Shown here: positions 7,812 through 16,171 of the stretch, piece after piece | Position numbering within the stretch: position 1 is the first letter of the stretch | Layout of the letters: each line of letters opens with the position of its first letter | Source: JBAXGE01 sp044344145 | GTDB lineage: Bacteria; Planctomycetota; Phycisphaerae; WQYP01 | Direction: 5' to 3' | Length of the DNA stretch: 28,086 bases | Assembly: GCA_044344145.1 (NCBI GenBank) | Contig: JBIJDM010000009.1 | Location: 1 to 28,086 of the forward strand | The notes under the pieces: generated by a model | The model's database searches: none | What the model was told of the DNA's origin: nothing | What the model saw: only the letters and a program-made list of their open reading frames with translations | Position numbers and translations under genes: made by a program

Positions 7812-8816
7812 TTAGGGGGCAGATAGGGTTTTTCGGTCGGCAATTACATCATCCATGATCTGATTCAGAGATATGGTTGGGCGAAAATTGGTGGCCGTAT
7901 AAAGTCGGGTTGTATCTGGCACGCGACGTGGCATATCTTCGAAGTTCTGGTTATAGACCTTATTCAGCGGGATGAACTCGATCGCGGATGTTGATTCGGT
8001 CCGGGCGATGATCCGTCGGGCCAACTCATGCATACTAATTTCTTCCTGGCCGCCGATGTTATAGATCTGACCTGCGGTTGTTGGCATAGCGACCAAACGC
8101 ATGATGGCTTCAATAAGGTCGCATACATGGGTGAAGGTTCGTGTCTGGGTACCATCTCCAAAGACCGTCAAAGGCTGACGGCTTAGAGCTTGATCCACAA
8201 AACGTGGCATGACCATTCCATATGCGGCCGACTGGCGAGGGCCTACAGTATTAAATAATCGGGCAATCGTGACGGGGAATTTGCCCTGCTGATGGTAAGC
8301 CAACGCCATAAACTCATCCAAAGCTTTCGAGCAGGCATATGACCAGCGACTTACCGAGGTGGCACCAAGAACACAATTATCTTCTTCCCGCAGGGGGGCT
8401 TTACTTTGGATGCCATAGACTTCACTGGTCGAGGCCAGAAAGAGTGGCTTTTCAAATTCGCTGCAGGCCCGTAACACCTTCTCTGTCCCCACGACATTGG
8501 TCATGATGCTTTCCAGTGGGTTGTCGAGAATGTAGCGCACCCCCACCGCCGCCGCCAGATGGATGACGTGTTGGCACGTGCCCACCAATTTATGCAGCAC
8601 CGCATCATCCAAAATAGAACCTTCCACAAAGCGCAGTTTCGGGTGGTGGCGAACTGGGTTCAGATTCTCAATCCGACCGGTGGACAGGTTATCCAGCACA
8701 TAAACCGTCGCCCCGTCCTGAAGCATGCGCTCCACCAAATGTGAACCAATAAAGCCGGCCCCGCCGGTAATCAATACCCGCAAGGAAGTAGCTGGATGGA
8801 TGGGTTTTGTGTCCAT
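7812..8816 (-). CDS. NAD-dependent epimerase/dehydratase (extended SDR)
   Basis: A 334-residue extended SDR acting on a sugar nucleotide. It has the Rossmann motif TGGAGFIGSHL (17-27), LDNLSTG, LASTSEVYG (Ser/Thr of the triad) and YACSK with Tyr160 and Lys164. ARLFNTVGPRQ, PLTVFGDGTQTRTF and RRVPDT fit a broad group annotated as UDP-glucose 4-epimerase or UDP-glucuronate decarboxylase, and I cannot choose between these. It lies 25 bases after the fucosidase stop on the same strand and converges with the hldD-like gene. The 74-base gap between those two stops (7738-7811) is AT-rich without a clear terminator. A role in surface polysaccharide precursor supply is inferred from family and context. 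Confidence 0.85.
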   Translation of the reverse strand: MDTKPIHPATSLRVLITGGAGFIGSHLVERMLQDGATVYVLDNLSTGRIENLNPVRHHPKLRFVEGSILDDAVLHKLVGTCQHVIHLAAAVGVRYILDNPLESIMTNVVGTEKVLRACSEFEKPLFLASTSEVYGIQSKAPLREEDNCVLGATSVSRWSYACSKALDEFMALAYHQQGKFPVTIARLFNTVGPRQSAAYGMVMPRFVDQALSRQPLTVFGDGTQTRTFTHVCDLIEAIMRLVAMPTTAGQIYNIGGQEEISMHELARRIIARTESTSAIEFIPLNKVYNQNFEDMPRRVPDTTRLYTATNFRPTISLNQIMDDVIADRKTLSAP

Positions 8817-8841
8817 ATCAGGCCCCTGTTACGTCATACGA

Positions 8842-10122
8842 CTAGAATCCGGGCTTTAATTTCAACGCCACCGTAGTGACCACGGGGTCGGGCAGTTTGG
8901 CCCGGCGGAAACTCAATACGGCGTTATCATCACCGCGTACCGCGTTGAAGGATTTATGCATGGAGATTTCAGCACCATCATGCAGGAAACGGGCATATTC
9001 GACGGCCTGACCAAGTCCCATGAGTGGCACGGGCCCATTGGGACGTTCGGTCATGTGGGCAAAAAGAATGTCACCCTTGCGCGTATACCACCCCCACTGC
9101 GGTTTGGAGAGTAATTTCCCCCCCACCACCGCATGACCGGCCCCGATAATTGATTCACTGTTAAGATCCATCCAGGCGCCAATGGCCCGCAATGCGTCGG
9201 CTTCTTGGGCCCGAACCACGCCCCGCGCGTTAGGCCCGATATTCACCAGTAAGTTACCACCCTTAGCCACACACTCCACCAGCATGCGTACGGCTGAGGT
9301 TGGGCTCTTAAAATTCTGTCCCTCACTACAGTAGCCCCACGTATCACCCAGCGTCATGCAGCTTTCCCATACTTTGGGGTTACCTTGGGCATCCGTAACG
9401 CCCTCGGGCGGAATAACCTGTTCCGGGGTGGCAAAGTCACCATGTTTGGCGCTGGCACTGGGGTCTTCGTGGCCTGCCACCAAACGGTTATCGACGACAA
9501 TATTGGGTTGCAATTCCCGAACCATGGCCATGAGTTGGTCTGCCTGCCATTTATCGCCAGACATATTGTCATAGCTGAAATCCAGCCACAACACAAAAAT
9601 TTCCCCGTAATTGCTGAGAATCTCACGAACCTGTCCATGCATATAGGCCAGATACCGGTTCCAATCCCGGGGCCGGGCCAGCGCTTCGGCGTTATCCCGT
9701 TCCGGATGCAGTTTGTCCGCTACCGGATAGTCGGGGTGATCCCAGTCAATCAGAGAATAATAGAAGCCCGGTTTGATTCCTTCCGCCCGGCAGGCATCCA
9801 CAAATTCCCTAGCCAAATCACGCTGACAACGTGGGGCCTTGACACTGGTATAGTCGGTCAGCTTGGAGTCCCAGAGGCAAAATCCCTCGTGATGCTTGAC
9901 CGTCAAAACGGCATAACGACAGCCAGCCTGCTTGGCCAGACGAACCCATTCCCGAGGTCCACCTTTGTCGGGATTAAATTCCTGTGCGTAGGCCCGCCAC
10001 CGGGAACTAGGAATACGTTCCCAGCTCATCGGCCAGGATAAATCTTTTCCCTGAATGGCCGATAAACCGAAATGGATAAACATCCCAAATCGGTCCTGAA
10101 CAAACCAGTCGGTACGAGCCAT
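8842..10122 (-). CDS. GH29 alpha-L-fucosidase
   Basis: A 426-residue glycoside hydrolase of family 29, which removes alpha-L-fucose from glycans with retention of configuration. Family marks: FGMFIHFGLSA (12-22), LTVKHHEGFCLWDS (73-86), GFYYSLIDW and VLWLDFSYDN, where Asp181 is the likely nucleophile (usual form WFDG). KHGDFATPEQ, WESCMTLGDTWGY and GGNLLVNIGP follow. No signal peptide is present, so the enzyme is probably cytoplasmic, acting on imported oligosaccharides. I chose ATG at 10122 because AAGGA sits 8 bases upstream and the conserved sequence begins at once; an in-frame start at 10179 would lie inside the upstream signal peptidase gene. The start is 11 bases after the signal peptidase stop, and the ribosome binding site overlaps that stop, which suggests translational coupling. 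Confidence 0.9.
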   Translation of the reverse strand: MARTDWFVQDRFGMFIHFGLSAIQGKDLSWPMSWERIPSSRWRAYAQEFNPDKGGPREWVRLAKQAGCRYAVLTVKHHEGFCLWDSKLTDYTSVKAPRCQRDLAREFVDACRAEGIKPGFYYSLIDWDHPDYPVADKLHPERDNAEALARPRDWNRYLAYMHGQVREILSNYGEIFVLWLDFSYDNMSGDKWQADQLMAMVRELQPNIVVDNRLVAGHEDPSASAKHGDFATPEQVIPPEGVTDAQGNPKVWESCMTLGDTWGYCSEGQNFKSPTSAVRMLVECVAKGGNLLVNIGPNARGVVRAQEADALRAIGAWMDLNSESIIGAGHAVVGGKLLSKPQWGWYTRKGDILFAHMTERPNGPVPLMGLGQAVEYARFLHDGAEISMHKSFNAVRGDDNAVLSFRRAKLPDPVVTTVALKLKPGF

Positions 10123-10133
10123 GATGAATGTCC

Positions 10134-11903
10134 TTAATGAATGAAACGAACATCGGCAAAATTGGGCACGAGAGGCCATTCTCGACGAATGGTATTACGC
10201 ATGATGGGCGCCGCTTCCGGCAGGCGGTAGGCCGCCGGCCAGTAGACGAAAAAGGCTTTGCCAATCATAAACCGCTGGGGTACCACCCCCACCGGCGTAT
10301 TGAGATCCTGCAAACTGGGGTGCACGCGGTCCCACCAACGCGCATCCAAACTTTCCGTGGAATTATCACCGAGCACAAAAAACTCATCAGTACCCTGGCC
10401 CGAACGCAGTTGGATGGGATTGCCGGTGGTGGCATGTCCCGAACTATTAGGTCGACGGTCATCGATCACGGTGTAGTAGTTGTCACGATCCAAACACAGG
10501 TTGGCTAGTGTGGCTGGGCCGGTCAGGTGCATCTCAATGGCCAAATCAGACGGCTCTAGACTGACACTGGTTTGTTGCTTGGCTAATTCTGCAGTCCAGG
10601 CAATTTCATTGCGTGCCAGTGTCTGCCCATTCACACGTAGTTCCACGACATGGTCAACGTTGGTGAATTCCACACGATACGACGCATGGGCATAAAAGGC
10701 AGGGAACGGTTTACCGGTAGTATCGAATGCCGTCAAGGGGACGGTCTCTGGTCCCGGTTTAAGCATCACGGGTTGTCCGGGACGCAAGATCGCACGATAG
10801 CGGAAATAAGGCGGGCCTAACACCAATTCCATACCCGCAGCAGGTTCATCCTGCGGTGTCCAGACGAAACTCAGTTTCACATCGGGCACAACATAACGAT
10901 ACTGTCCGCTCAAGGGGTCACTCTTATATTCCCCGCGCCGGATGCCATGATGATAATCGTTGTTATATCCCAGAGTGTTATATATGCTACGGGCATTGGA
11001 TGATTCCGGGCTGGGGGCAAAGGTAATACTGCCGGGCCAGGTATTCTTAGGGGCAAAACGTACCACCGGTCGGGAGAAATCCCAGTCTTGGGGGTCCCCC
11101 ACTACATGCCAAGGTTGGATAAATGGTTTTTCTACGGCCGCATCATATTCATTGGAATGCGGTACCAGAGTCTGATCATAAACCAGGCGCCAGACAGATT
11201 CTTGAATATAACGGGGCTTGCGCACCACGTTACGGACTCCAGATTGGGCCGGATTGCCCACAAAGATATCACCGCCGACAATCTCAATGGTTTCGCCGGG
11301 CAAGCCAATCAAACGTTTGATGTAGTTATCAATACCTGCCATTGGTTCTTTGAACACTACAACATCCCAGCGTTGGGGCGTACTGAACATATAGGCATAT
11401 TTTTCCACCAGAATACGGTCCCCGTTATTTACCCATGCGAAGGGTATTTCGCCCCCCCGGGAATCATGTGGCCGGGGTAAATTACGGGTGTCCAGATATT
11501 CCGGCAGGATGCTGGCGGGAATTTCTTTGCCACAGTTTGGGCAAGTTCGGTAAGTCGAGGTCGGTACGGTAGTGTGATCCACCAGATCACCCCGCTGGCC
11601 AGCTTCGGCAAAATTGACCAGCTCCCACTGCGGTTTGCCCTCACGCAGCACCACTCGGGATTGTTCATTCAGGCTGCTGTTTTGTTCGTACTGATAACCA
11701 CAGCGCGGACAGGCAATGCGGATATGGGCCCCATAGAGGGTGGGCGCCATCGAACTGGTGGGGATGACAAAGGCTTCCATGATGAAGCATTTGAACAAGA
11801 GTGTGAGGATCAGTGCAATGGCCAAAGAGTCAAGCGTATCACGCAGGTTATGCGTTTCACGACTGGCGCGAATCAACTGGGTTAACTTACCGTAGGCCCG
11901 CAC
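10134..11903 (-). CDS. lepB: Signal peptidase I (S26) with zinc-ribbon and large periplasmic insert
   Basis: A 589-residue S26 peptidase, about twice the usual length. One membrane segment (about 25-46) precedes IPTSSMAPTL with the catalytic Ser51. The catalytic Lys196 is in NYIKRLIGLPGETIEI (193-208), and the closing box is FFVLGDNSTESLDARWW (508-524). Between Ser and Lys is a Cys4 site, CPRC (65-68) and CPNC (121-124), which looks like a zinc ribbon. Between the Lys box and the GDN box lies an insert of roughly 280 residues (about 220-500) with a beta-sandwich look, for example YRVEFTNVDHVVELRVNG. The enzyme should cleave signal peptides on the outer face of the inner membrane. The start is GTG at 11903, with CGGAG six bases upstream. 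It lies 17 bases after the lpdA stop. All catalytic residues are present, so I expect it to be active. Confidence 0.9.
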   Translation of the reverse strand: MRAYGKLTQLIRASRETHNLRDTLDSLAIALILTLLFKCFIMEAFVIPTSSMAPTLYGAHIRIACPRCGYQYEQNSSLNEQSRVVLREGKPQWELVNFAEAGQRGDLVDHTTVPTSTYRTCPNCGKEIPASILPEYLDTRNLPRPHDSRGGEIPFAWVNNGDRILVEKYAYMFSTPQRWDVVVFKEPMAGIDNYIKRLIGLPGETIEIVGGDIFVGNPAQSGVRNVVRKPRYIQESVWRLVYDQTLVPHSNEYDAAVEKPFIQPWHVVGDPQDWDFSRPVVRFAPKNTWPGSITFAPSPESSNARSIYNTLGYNNDYHHGIRRGEYKSDPLSGQYRYVVPDVKLSFVWTPQDEPAAGMELVLGPPYFRYRAILRPGQPVMLKPGPETVPLTAFDTTGKPFPAFYAHASYRVEFTNVDHVVELRVNGQTLARNEIAWTAELAKQQTSVSLEPSDLAIEMHLTGPATLANLCLDRDNYYTVIDDRRPNSSGHATTGNPIQLRSGQGTDEFFVLGDNSTESLDARWWDRVHPSLQDLNTPVGVVPQRFMIGKAFFVYWPAAYRLPEAAPIMRNTIRREWPLVPNFADVRFIH

Positions 11904-11920
11904 GCAATGCTCCGATGCCG

Positions 11921-13333
11921 TTAATGGGATACGCCACCCGATACTGCCGCGGCGGCGTCCATTACCGCCTCACTCAGAGTCGGATGGGCGTGAATGGTTG
12001 ACCAGATTTCTTCCTTGGTGGCTTCCAGCCGTTTGGCCAGGACCAACTCCGCGATCATTTCCGTGGCATCAGCTCCAATGATGTGAGCACCGAGCAACTC
12101 TCCGTGCGGTTTGGCAAAGAGCAGCTTTACAAAGCCTTCGGGAGCATTGATAGCCAACGCCTTGCCACTGGCAGCGAAGCTGTAACGACCGATTTCAACA
12201 TCAAAGCCTTTTTCCTTGGCGGCACGCTCGGTGAGTCCCACACTGGCCACCTGCGGGTGGCAGTAGGTACCGCCGGGCACCAACGTATAATCCATTTCAC
12301 GGCGGGAAGTGTTGAACATGCGTTCCACGGCAATGGTGGATTCAAAGCTGGCCACATGCGCCAACCAGGGCGGCCCAATCACATCACCGGCAGCGAATAT
12401 GCCCGGAATGTTGGTCTGAAACGACTTATCAACTTTGATGTGTCCCTTTTCAATCACCGGCGTGGCTGCGGGCGCGAACAAACCTTCGGTGTTGCCGATC
12501 ACCCCCACTGCTACCAACACTTTGTCGGCTTCTAATATGGTCTGTTTGTTGGTGGCCAGATCAGTAACTGTGACTTTCACTCCCGACTCAGTGACCTCAA
12601 CCTTGTCCGTGCGGGTCTGAGTATGGATCGTCATGCCCTGCTTTTCAAAAATTGATTTCAGACGGATGGAAACTTCCTCATCTTCCACCGGCAGAATCTG
12701 CTTCTGCATTTCAATCACGGTAATCTTCGTGCCAAACGAGTTGTAGATATAGGCGAATTCAATACCGATCGCGCCAGCGCCGATCACGACCATCCGTTTG
12801 GGCAATTCCGACAGCACCATGGCTTCACGGCTGGTGATAATCCGTTTGCCATCGGGCTTGATGCCGGGGATGTCGCGATTCCGCGCGCCGGTACATACCA
12901 GAATATTCTTGGCATTCAGGGTGTCCACCACCTGACCTTGTGCGTCTTTGACTTCGACCACACCGGGTTTGGGAATGAACGCCGTGCCTTTGTAGGCCTT
13001 GACGTTGGCTTTTTTGAACAGAAATTCAATGCCTTTGGACAGTTGCGCGGCCACATCACGACTACGTTTGACTACTTTGCACCAGCTTTCGCCCAGTTTT
13101 TTGGGGTCTACAGTCACCCCAAACGAATCGCCCTGTTTGAGCATCTGCTGGTAGAAGTGGGCATCATTAATCAGGGTTTTGGTCGGGATGCAGCCCCAAT
13201 TCAGGCACACGCCACCGAGCCGGTCATTCTCAACGCAGGCCACGGTTTTACCCAAGGCGCCAGCTTTACATGCGGCAACATAGCCACCGGGGCCGGAACC
13301 AATAATCACCACATCAAAGTTTTCCGTTGCCAT
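11921..13333 (-). CDS. lpdA: Dihydrolipoamide dehydrogenase (E3)
   Basis: A 470-residue flavoprotein disulfide reductase that reoxidises dihydrolipoamide for 2-oxoacid dehydrogenase and glycine cleavage complexes. Visible are the FAD motif IGSGPGGYVAACKAG (11-25), the redox disulfide GGVCLNWGCIPTK (Cys43 and Cys48), the NAD motif GAGAIGIEFAY, the second FAD motif FAAGDVIGP, and the C-terminal HAHPTLSEAV with the His of the His-Glu pair. The ATG at 13333 has AAGGAG seven bases upstream; an in-frame TTG two codons earlier is less likely. No E1 or E2 gene is adjacent, so its complex cannot be named. It is 37 bases downstream of the aminotransferase gene on the same strand. Confidence 0.94.
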   Translation of the reverse strand: MATENFDVVIIGSGPGGYVAACKAGALGKTVACVENDRLGGVCLNWGCIPTKTLINDAHFYQQMLKQGDSFGVTVDPKKLGESWCKVVKRSRDVAAQLSKGIEFLFKKANVKAYKGTAFIPKPGVVEVKDAQGQVVDTLNAKNILVCTGARNRDIPGIKPDGKRIITSREAMVLSELPKRMVVIGAGAIGIEFAYIYNSFGTKITVIEMQKQILPVEDEEVSIRLKSIFEKQGMTIHTQTRTDKVEVTESGVKVTVTDLATNKQTILEADKVLVAVGVIGNTEGLFAPAATPVIEKGHIKVDKSFQTNIPGIFAAGDVIGPPWLAHVASFESTIAVERMFNTSRREMDYTLVPGGTYCHPQVASVGLTERAAKEKGFDVEIGRYSFAASGKALAINAPEGFVKLLFAKPHGELLGAHIIGADATEMIAELVLAKRLEATKEEIWSTIHAHPTLSEAVMDAAAAVSGGVSH

Positions 13334-13370
13334 AACCAAACTCCTTAAGCGTACACCTCAGGTGCCGCGA

Positions 13371-14582
13371 TTACTTACCGGCCAAAAATGCGGTCAGACG
13401 ATCCAGACCTTTATCAATCTGCGTCAAACTGGTGGCAAAGCTCAAACGAACATGGGTTGGGAAACCAAAATCGTTACCCGGCACCAGTGCCACGTGAGCC
13501 TCTTCCAGTACCAACGCGGAAAACTCGATGGCGTCTTTGCAGACCGTACCTTTGGCGCCCAAAGGTTTGCCCAGTACGCTGGCGATATTGGGGAACACAT
13601 AAAAAGCGCCCGTCGGTTTCACACAGGTTATGCCCGGAATAGCATTGAGACGTTTCCAGATATGCGCGCCGCGGACTTCGAATTCCTTGCGCATTTTTTC
13701 CACTTCGACCGCACTGTTGGGATTGGTGTAGGCCTCGACAATCGCCGGCATGCAGAAGCTGGTGATGTTGCTGGTCATTTGGCTCTGCAGTTTATTCATC
13801 GCACCAATCAATGACTTGGGCCCGGCGGTGTAACCGATACGCCAGCCGGTCATGGCAAAAGTTTTGCTCAGACAGTTACAGGTAATGGTGCGGTCTTTCC
13901 AGAAGCCGAAATCGAGACTGGCCCATGAGCAGGTGGTCTGGCCGTCAAAAAGCAGCTTTTCATAGATTTCGTCAGAACAAACCCAGATATTTTTGTGCGG
14001 GGCAATGACTTTGGCCAGTTCCGCCAATTCGCCGGGGTGATAAGTGTGTCCGCCGGGATTACTGGGCGAGTTCATAATGACCATGCGGGTGCGTGGCGTG
14101 ATCGCCTGGGCCAGTTGGGTGGGGGTAATACGGAAATTATTAGATGGATCGCCCGCGACAATGACCGGAACGCCACCGGCCAGTTTAACCATTTCCGGAT
14201 AGCTGACCCAATATGGGGCCGGGATGATGACTTCATCGCCGGGGTTCAATACCGCCATAAACGCGACGTACAGGGCATGCTTCCCCCCCACCGAGATAAT
14301 GATCTCTTCCGGGGTATAGTCCAGGGCATTTTCACGTTTCAGCTTATCCGCAATCGCTTTACGGGCTTCTGGGGTGCCCGTAGTAGGCTCATACTTCGTC
14401 TTACCAGCCAGCAAGGCCTTGATGGCGGCCTCTTTAATGAATCCCGGAGTATCAAAGTCGGGTTCACCCGCACCATACGACACCACGTCCACGCCGGCCT
14501 TCTTCAAGGCGTTGGCCTTGGCGGTAATAGCCAGCGTGATGGACTCGGAAATATCATTCAGACGATTGGCCAACTGCATCAT
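13371..14582 (-). CDS. aspC: Class I aminotransferase, aspartate type (1-beta group)
   Basis: A 403-residue pyridoxal-phosphate enzyme of aminotransferase class I. It shows YGAGEPDFDTP (36-46), YEPTTGTPEAR, MNSPSNPGG with Asn175, CSDEIYE with Asp204 and Tyr207, and SKTFAMTGWRIGY with the PLP lysine Lys240. A late HVRLSFATS holds the carboxylate-binding Arg. This set is typical of 1-beta aspartate (or aspartate/prephenate) aminotransferases of bacteria. The exact substrate cannot be read from motifs alone. Two consecutive ATG codons occur; I chose 14582 because AAGGA lies seven bases upstream. The gene sits between nuoN and lpdA on the same strand. Confidence 0.88.
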   Translation of the reverse strand: MMQLANRLNDISESITLAITAKANALKKAGVDVVSYGAGEPDFDTPGFIKEAAIKALLAGKTKYEPTTGTPEARKAIADKLKRENALDYTPEEIIISVGGKHALYVAFMAVLNPGDEVIIPAPYWVSYPEMVKLAGGVPVIVAGDPSNNFRITPTQLAQAITPRTRMVIMNSPSNPGGHTYHPGELAELAKVIAPHKNIWVCSDEIYEKLLFDGQTTCSWASLDFGFWKDRTITCNCLSKTFAMTGWRIGYTAGPKSLIGAMNKLQSQMTSNITSFCMPAIVEAYTNPNSAVEVEKMRKEFEVRGAHIWKRLNAIPGITCVKPTGAFYVFPNIASVLGKPLGAKGTVCKDAIEFSALVLEEAHVALVPGNDFGFPTHVRLSFATSLTQIDKGLDRLTAFLAGK

Positions 14583-14632
14583 GCATGCATCCTTATGTAA
14601 AGACAAAAAACTGTAATCCACCCTAAGTCTAC

Positions 14633-14656
14633 GGCTGGTTTTTAACTTTGCCAGCC
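14633..14656. repeat. Short inverted repeat between nuoN and the aminotransferase gene
   Basis: GGCTGG at 14633-14638 and CCAGCC at 14651-14656 form a 6-bp stem with a 12-base loop, 17 bases beyond the nuoN stop. No run of T follows on either strand, so it is at best a weak or Rho-assisted terminator. The rest of the 91-base gap holds only the ribosome binding site for the aminotransferase. Confidence 0.3.
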
Positions 14657-14673
14657 AAAATTCGGAGTGGCCA

Positions 14674-16149
14674 CTATTTTAACGTCAAAACCCGCGTCCA
14701 TTGGAGTATAAACTGCGGAAATACACCCAGCAGAATCACCCCAACGGAGCACGTCACAGCAGCAATTCCCACCGGGATGGATTTGCGGGGCACGATTGGC
14801 AGCCAAGGATCACGAAGATACATGGCCGCGATAATCCGTAGGTAGTACGCGGCAGCAATGGCCGCGTTGATCACCATGATAATCGCCAGCCAGGAATGGC
14901 CCGCACTGAACGCCGACTGGATCAGATAAAGCTTGCCCCAAAAACCAAACGTCAGGGGCATACCAATTAGACTCAAAAGGCAGATTGTCATCCCTAGAGC
15001 CGTCCAAGGATGGGCTTTGGAAATGCCCGACAAGTCTTCTACCTCTTCGGCGGAATCAGGCTTGCCCTGCAGATAAATCAAACAGGCAAATACGCCCAGA
15101 TTCACCACCGCGTAACTCACCAAATAAAACAGTGTCGCGGCGATGCCATCACGAGAGGCATCCCCCCCGTTCAGTGTGGGACCCACCACCAGCCCCACCA
15201 GCATATAGCCGGTATGGGCGATGGAGGAATAAGCCAGAATACGTTTGATATTGCGCTGCATGAGCGCCAGAGTGTTACCCACCGTCATGGTGAGGACGGC
15301 CAGTACGGTCAGCATCGCAATCAGTGATTGGCCGCCCAGCCCCGGGAATTCCCACTGCGTCAAGCCCAGAATCTGAATCAGGGCCACAAACCCAGCAGCT
15401 TTGGGGGCAAAGGCCAGAAACGCTGTAACTGGTGTGGCTGCCCCTTGATAGACATCGGCCGCATAGAAATGCATTGGCACCGCGGCGATTTTATAGGCAA
15501 TGCCGATAATCGCCAAAGCAATCCCAATCGTGGCTAGCGGTGGCACCTCATGGGCATTGATGGCGGTCATTAAGGTGGTGCCAATACTGGCCAGCCGCGT
15601 GTCGCCGGCAAAGCCATACAGGTAGCTGAATCCGAACAGGAAGATTGCCGCCGCCAGTGCGCCAAGGAAAAAGTATTTAATCGCAGATTCCTGGGCTTGA
15701 ATACTGCCCCGTCCCGTCGCCACCAAGATATATGTCGGGATGCTGACCAATTCCAAGGCCATGAACATCCAGATCAGATCGTTGACTTTGCCCATCATCG
15801 AAACACCGGCCAGCGAAAACAGCAGCATGCTGTAAAACTCGGCGCGATAGTTTTTATCGGTTTCAGACGGGTTATCGGTGGAAGGCATATCCCATGCCAC
15901 TAGGATCGCCATGAATCCGGCTGCCGCAGTTAATACTGAGACAAATTGCCCCAGCGGACTTACCAACCCCGCAGGAATACCGGGCAGGAAACCTGTCGCC
16001 AGACCAAAAGCCGCCAATAAACCCAGCAGTGCCAGGATTTGGGCGCTGGCGCGAAGCCGGTCATTTTTCATCATGCCCAGCAACATGGCCGCCAGTGCCG
16101 CCATGAGCAGCACCATTTCAGGCAGGAGCGTATATAGATTTGTTTCCAC
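14674..16149 (-). CDS. nuoN: NADH-quinone oxidoreductase subunit N
   Basis: A 491-residue polytopic membrane protein, one of the three antiporter-like subunits of complex I. Family marks include MALELVSIPTYILVATGRG, where the Glu belongs to the proton channel, IAYKIAAVPMHFYAADVYQG with the channel Lys, a second Lys in FLAFAPKAAG, and YSSIAHTGYMLVG. The start is GTG at 16149, with GAGGT five bases upstream. It is the last gene of the nuoJKLMN block, 22 bases after nuoM. The length is normal and nothing appears lost. Confidence 0.94.
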   Translation of the reverse strand: METNLYTLLPEMVLLMAALAAMLLGMMKNDRLRASAQILALLGLLAAFGLATGFLPGIPAGLVSPLGQFVSVLTAAAGFMAILVAWDMPSTDNPSETDKNYRAEFYSMLLFSLAGVSMMGKVNDLIWMFMALELVSIPTYILVATGRGSIQAQESAIKYFFLGALAAAIFLFGFSYLYGFAGDTRLASIGTTLMTAINAHEVPPLATIGIALAIIGIAYKIAAVPMHFYAADVYQGAATPVTAFLAFAPKAAGFVALIQILGLTQWEFPGLGGQSLIAMLTVLAVLTMTVGNTLALMQRNIKRILAYSSIAHTGYMLVGLVVGPTLNGGDASRDGIAATLFYLVSYAVVNLGVFACLIYLQGKPDSAEEVEDLSGISKAHPWTALGMTICLLSLIGMPLTFGFWGKLYLIQSAFSAGHSWLAIIMVINAAIAAAYYLRIIAAMYLRDPWLPIVPRKSIPVGIAAVTCSVGVILLGVFPQFILQWTRVLTLK

Positions 16150-16171
16150 AAATTACCTCGTTCATTAAGCT

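Noticed and set aside
9385..10041. A 218-codon open frame on the plus strand across the fucosidase
   Set aside because: Antisense to a well-supported GH29 gene; no ribosome binding site or recognisable domain.
13995..14600. A 201-codon open frame on the plus strand across the aminotransferase
   Set aside because: Antisense to a gene with intact PLP motifs; translation shows no domain.
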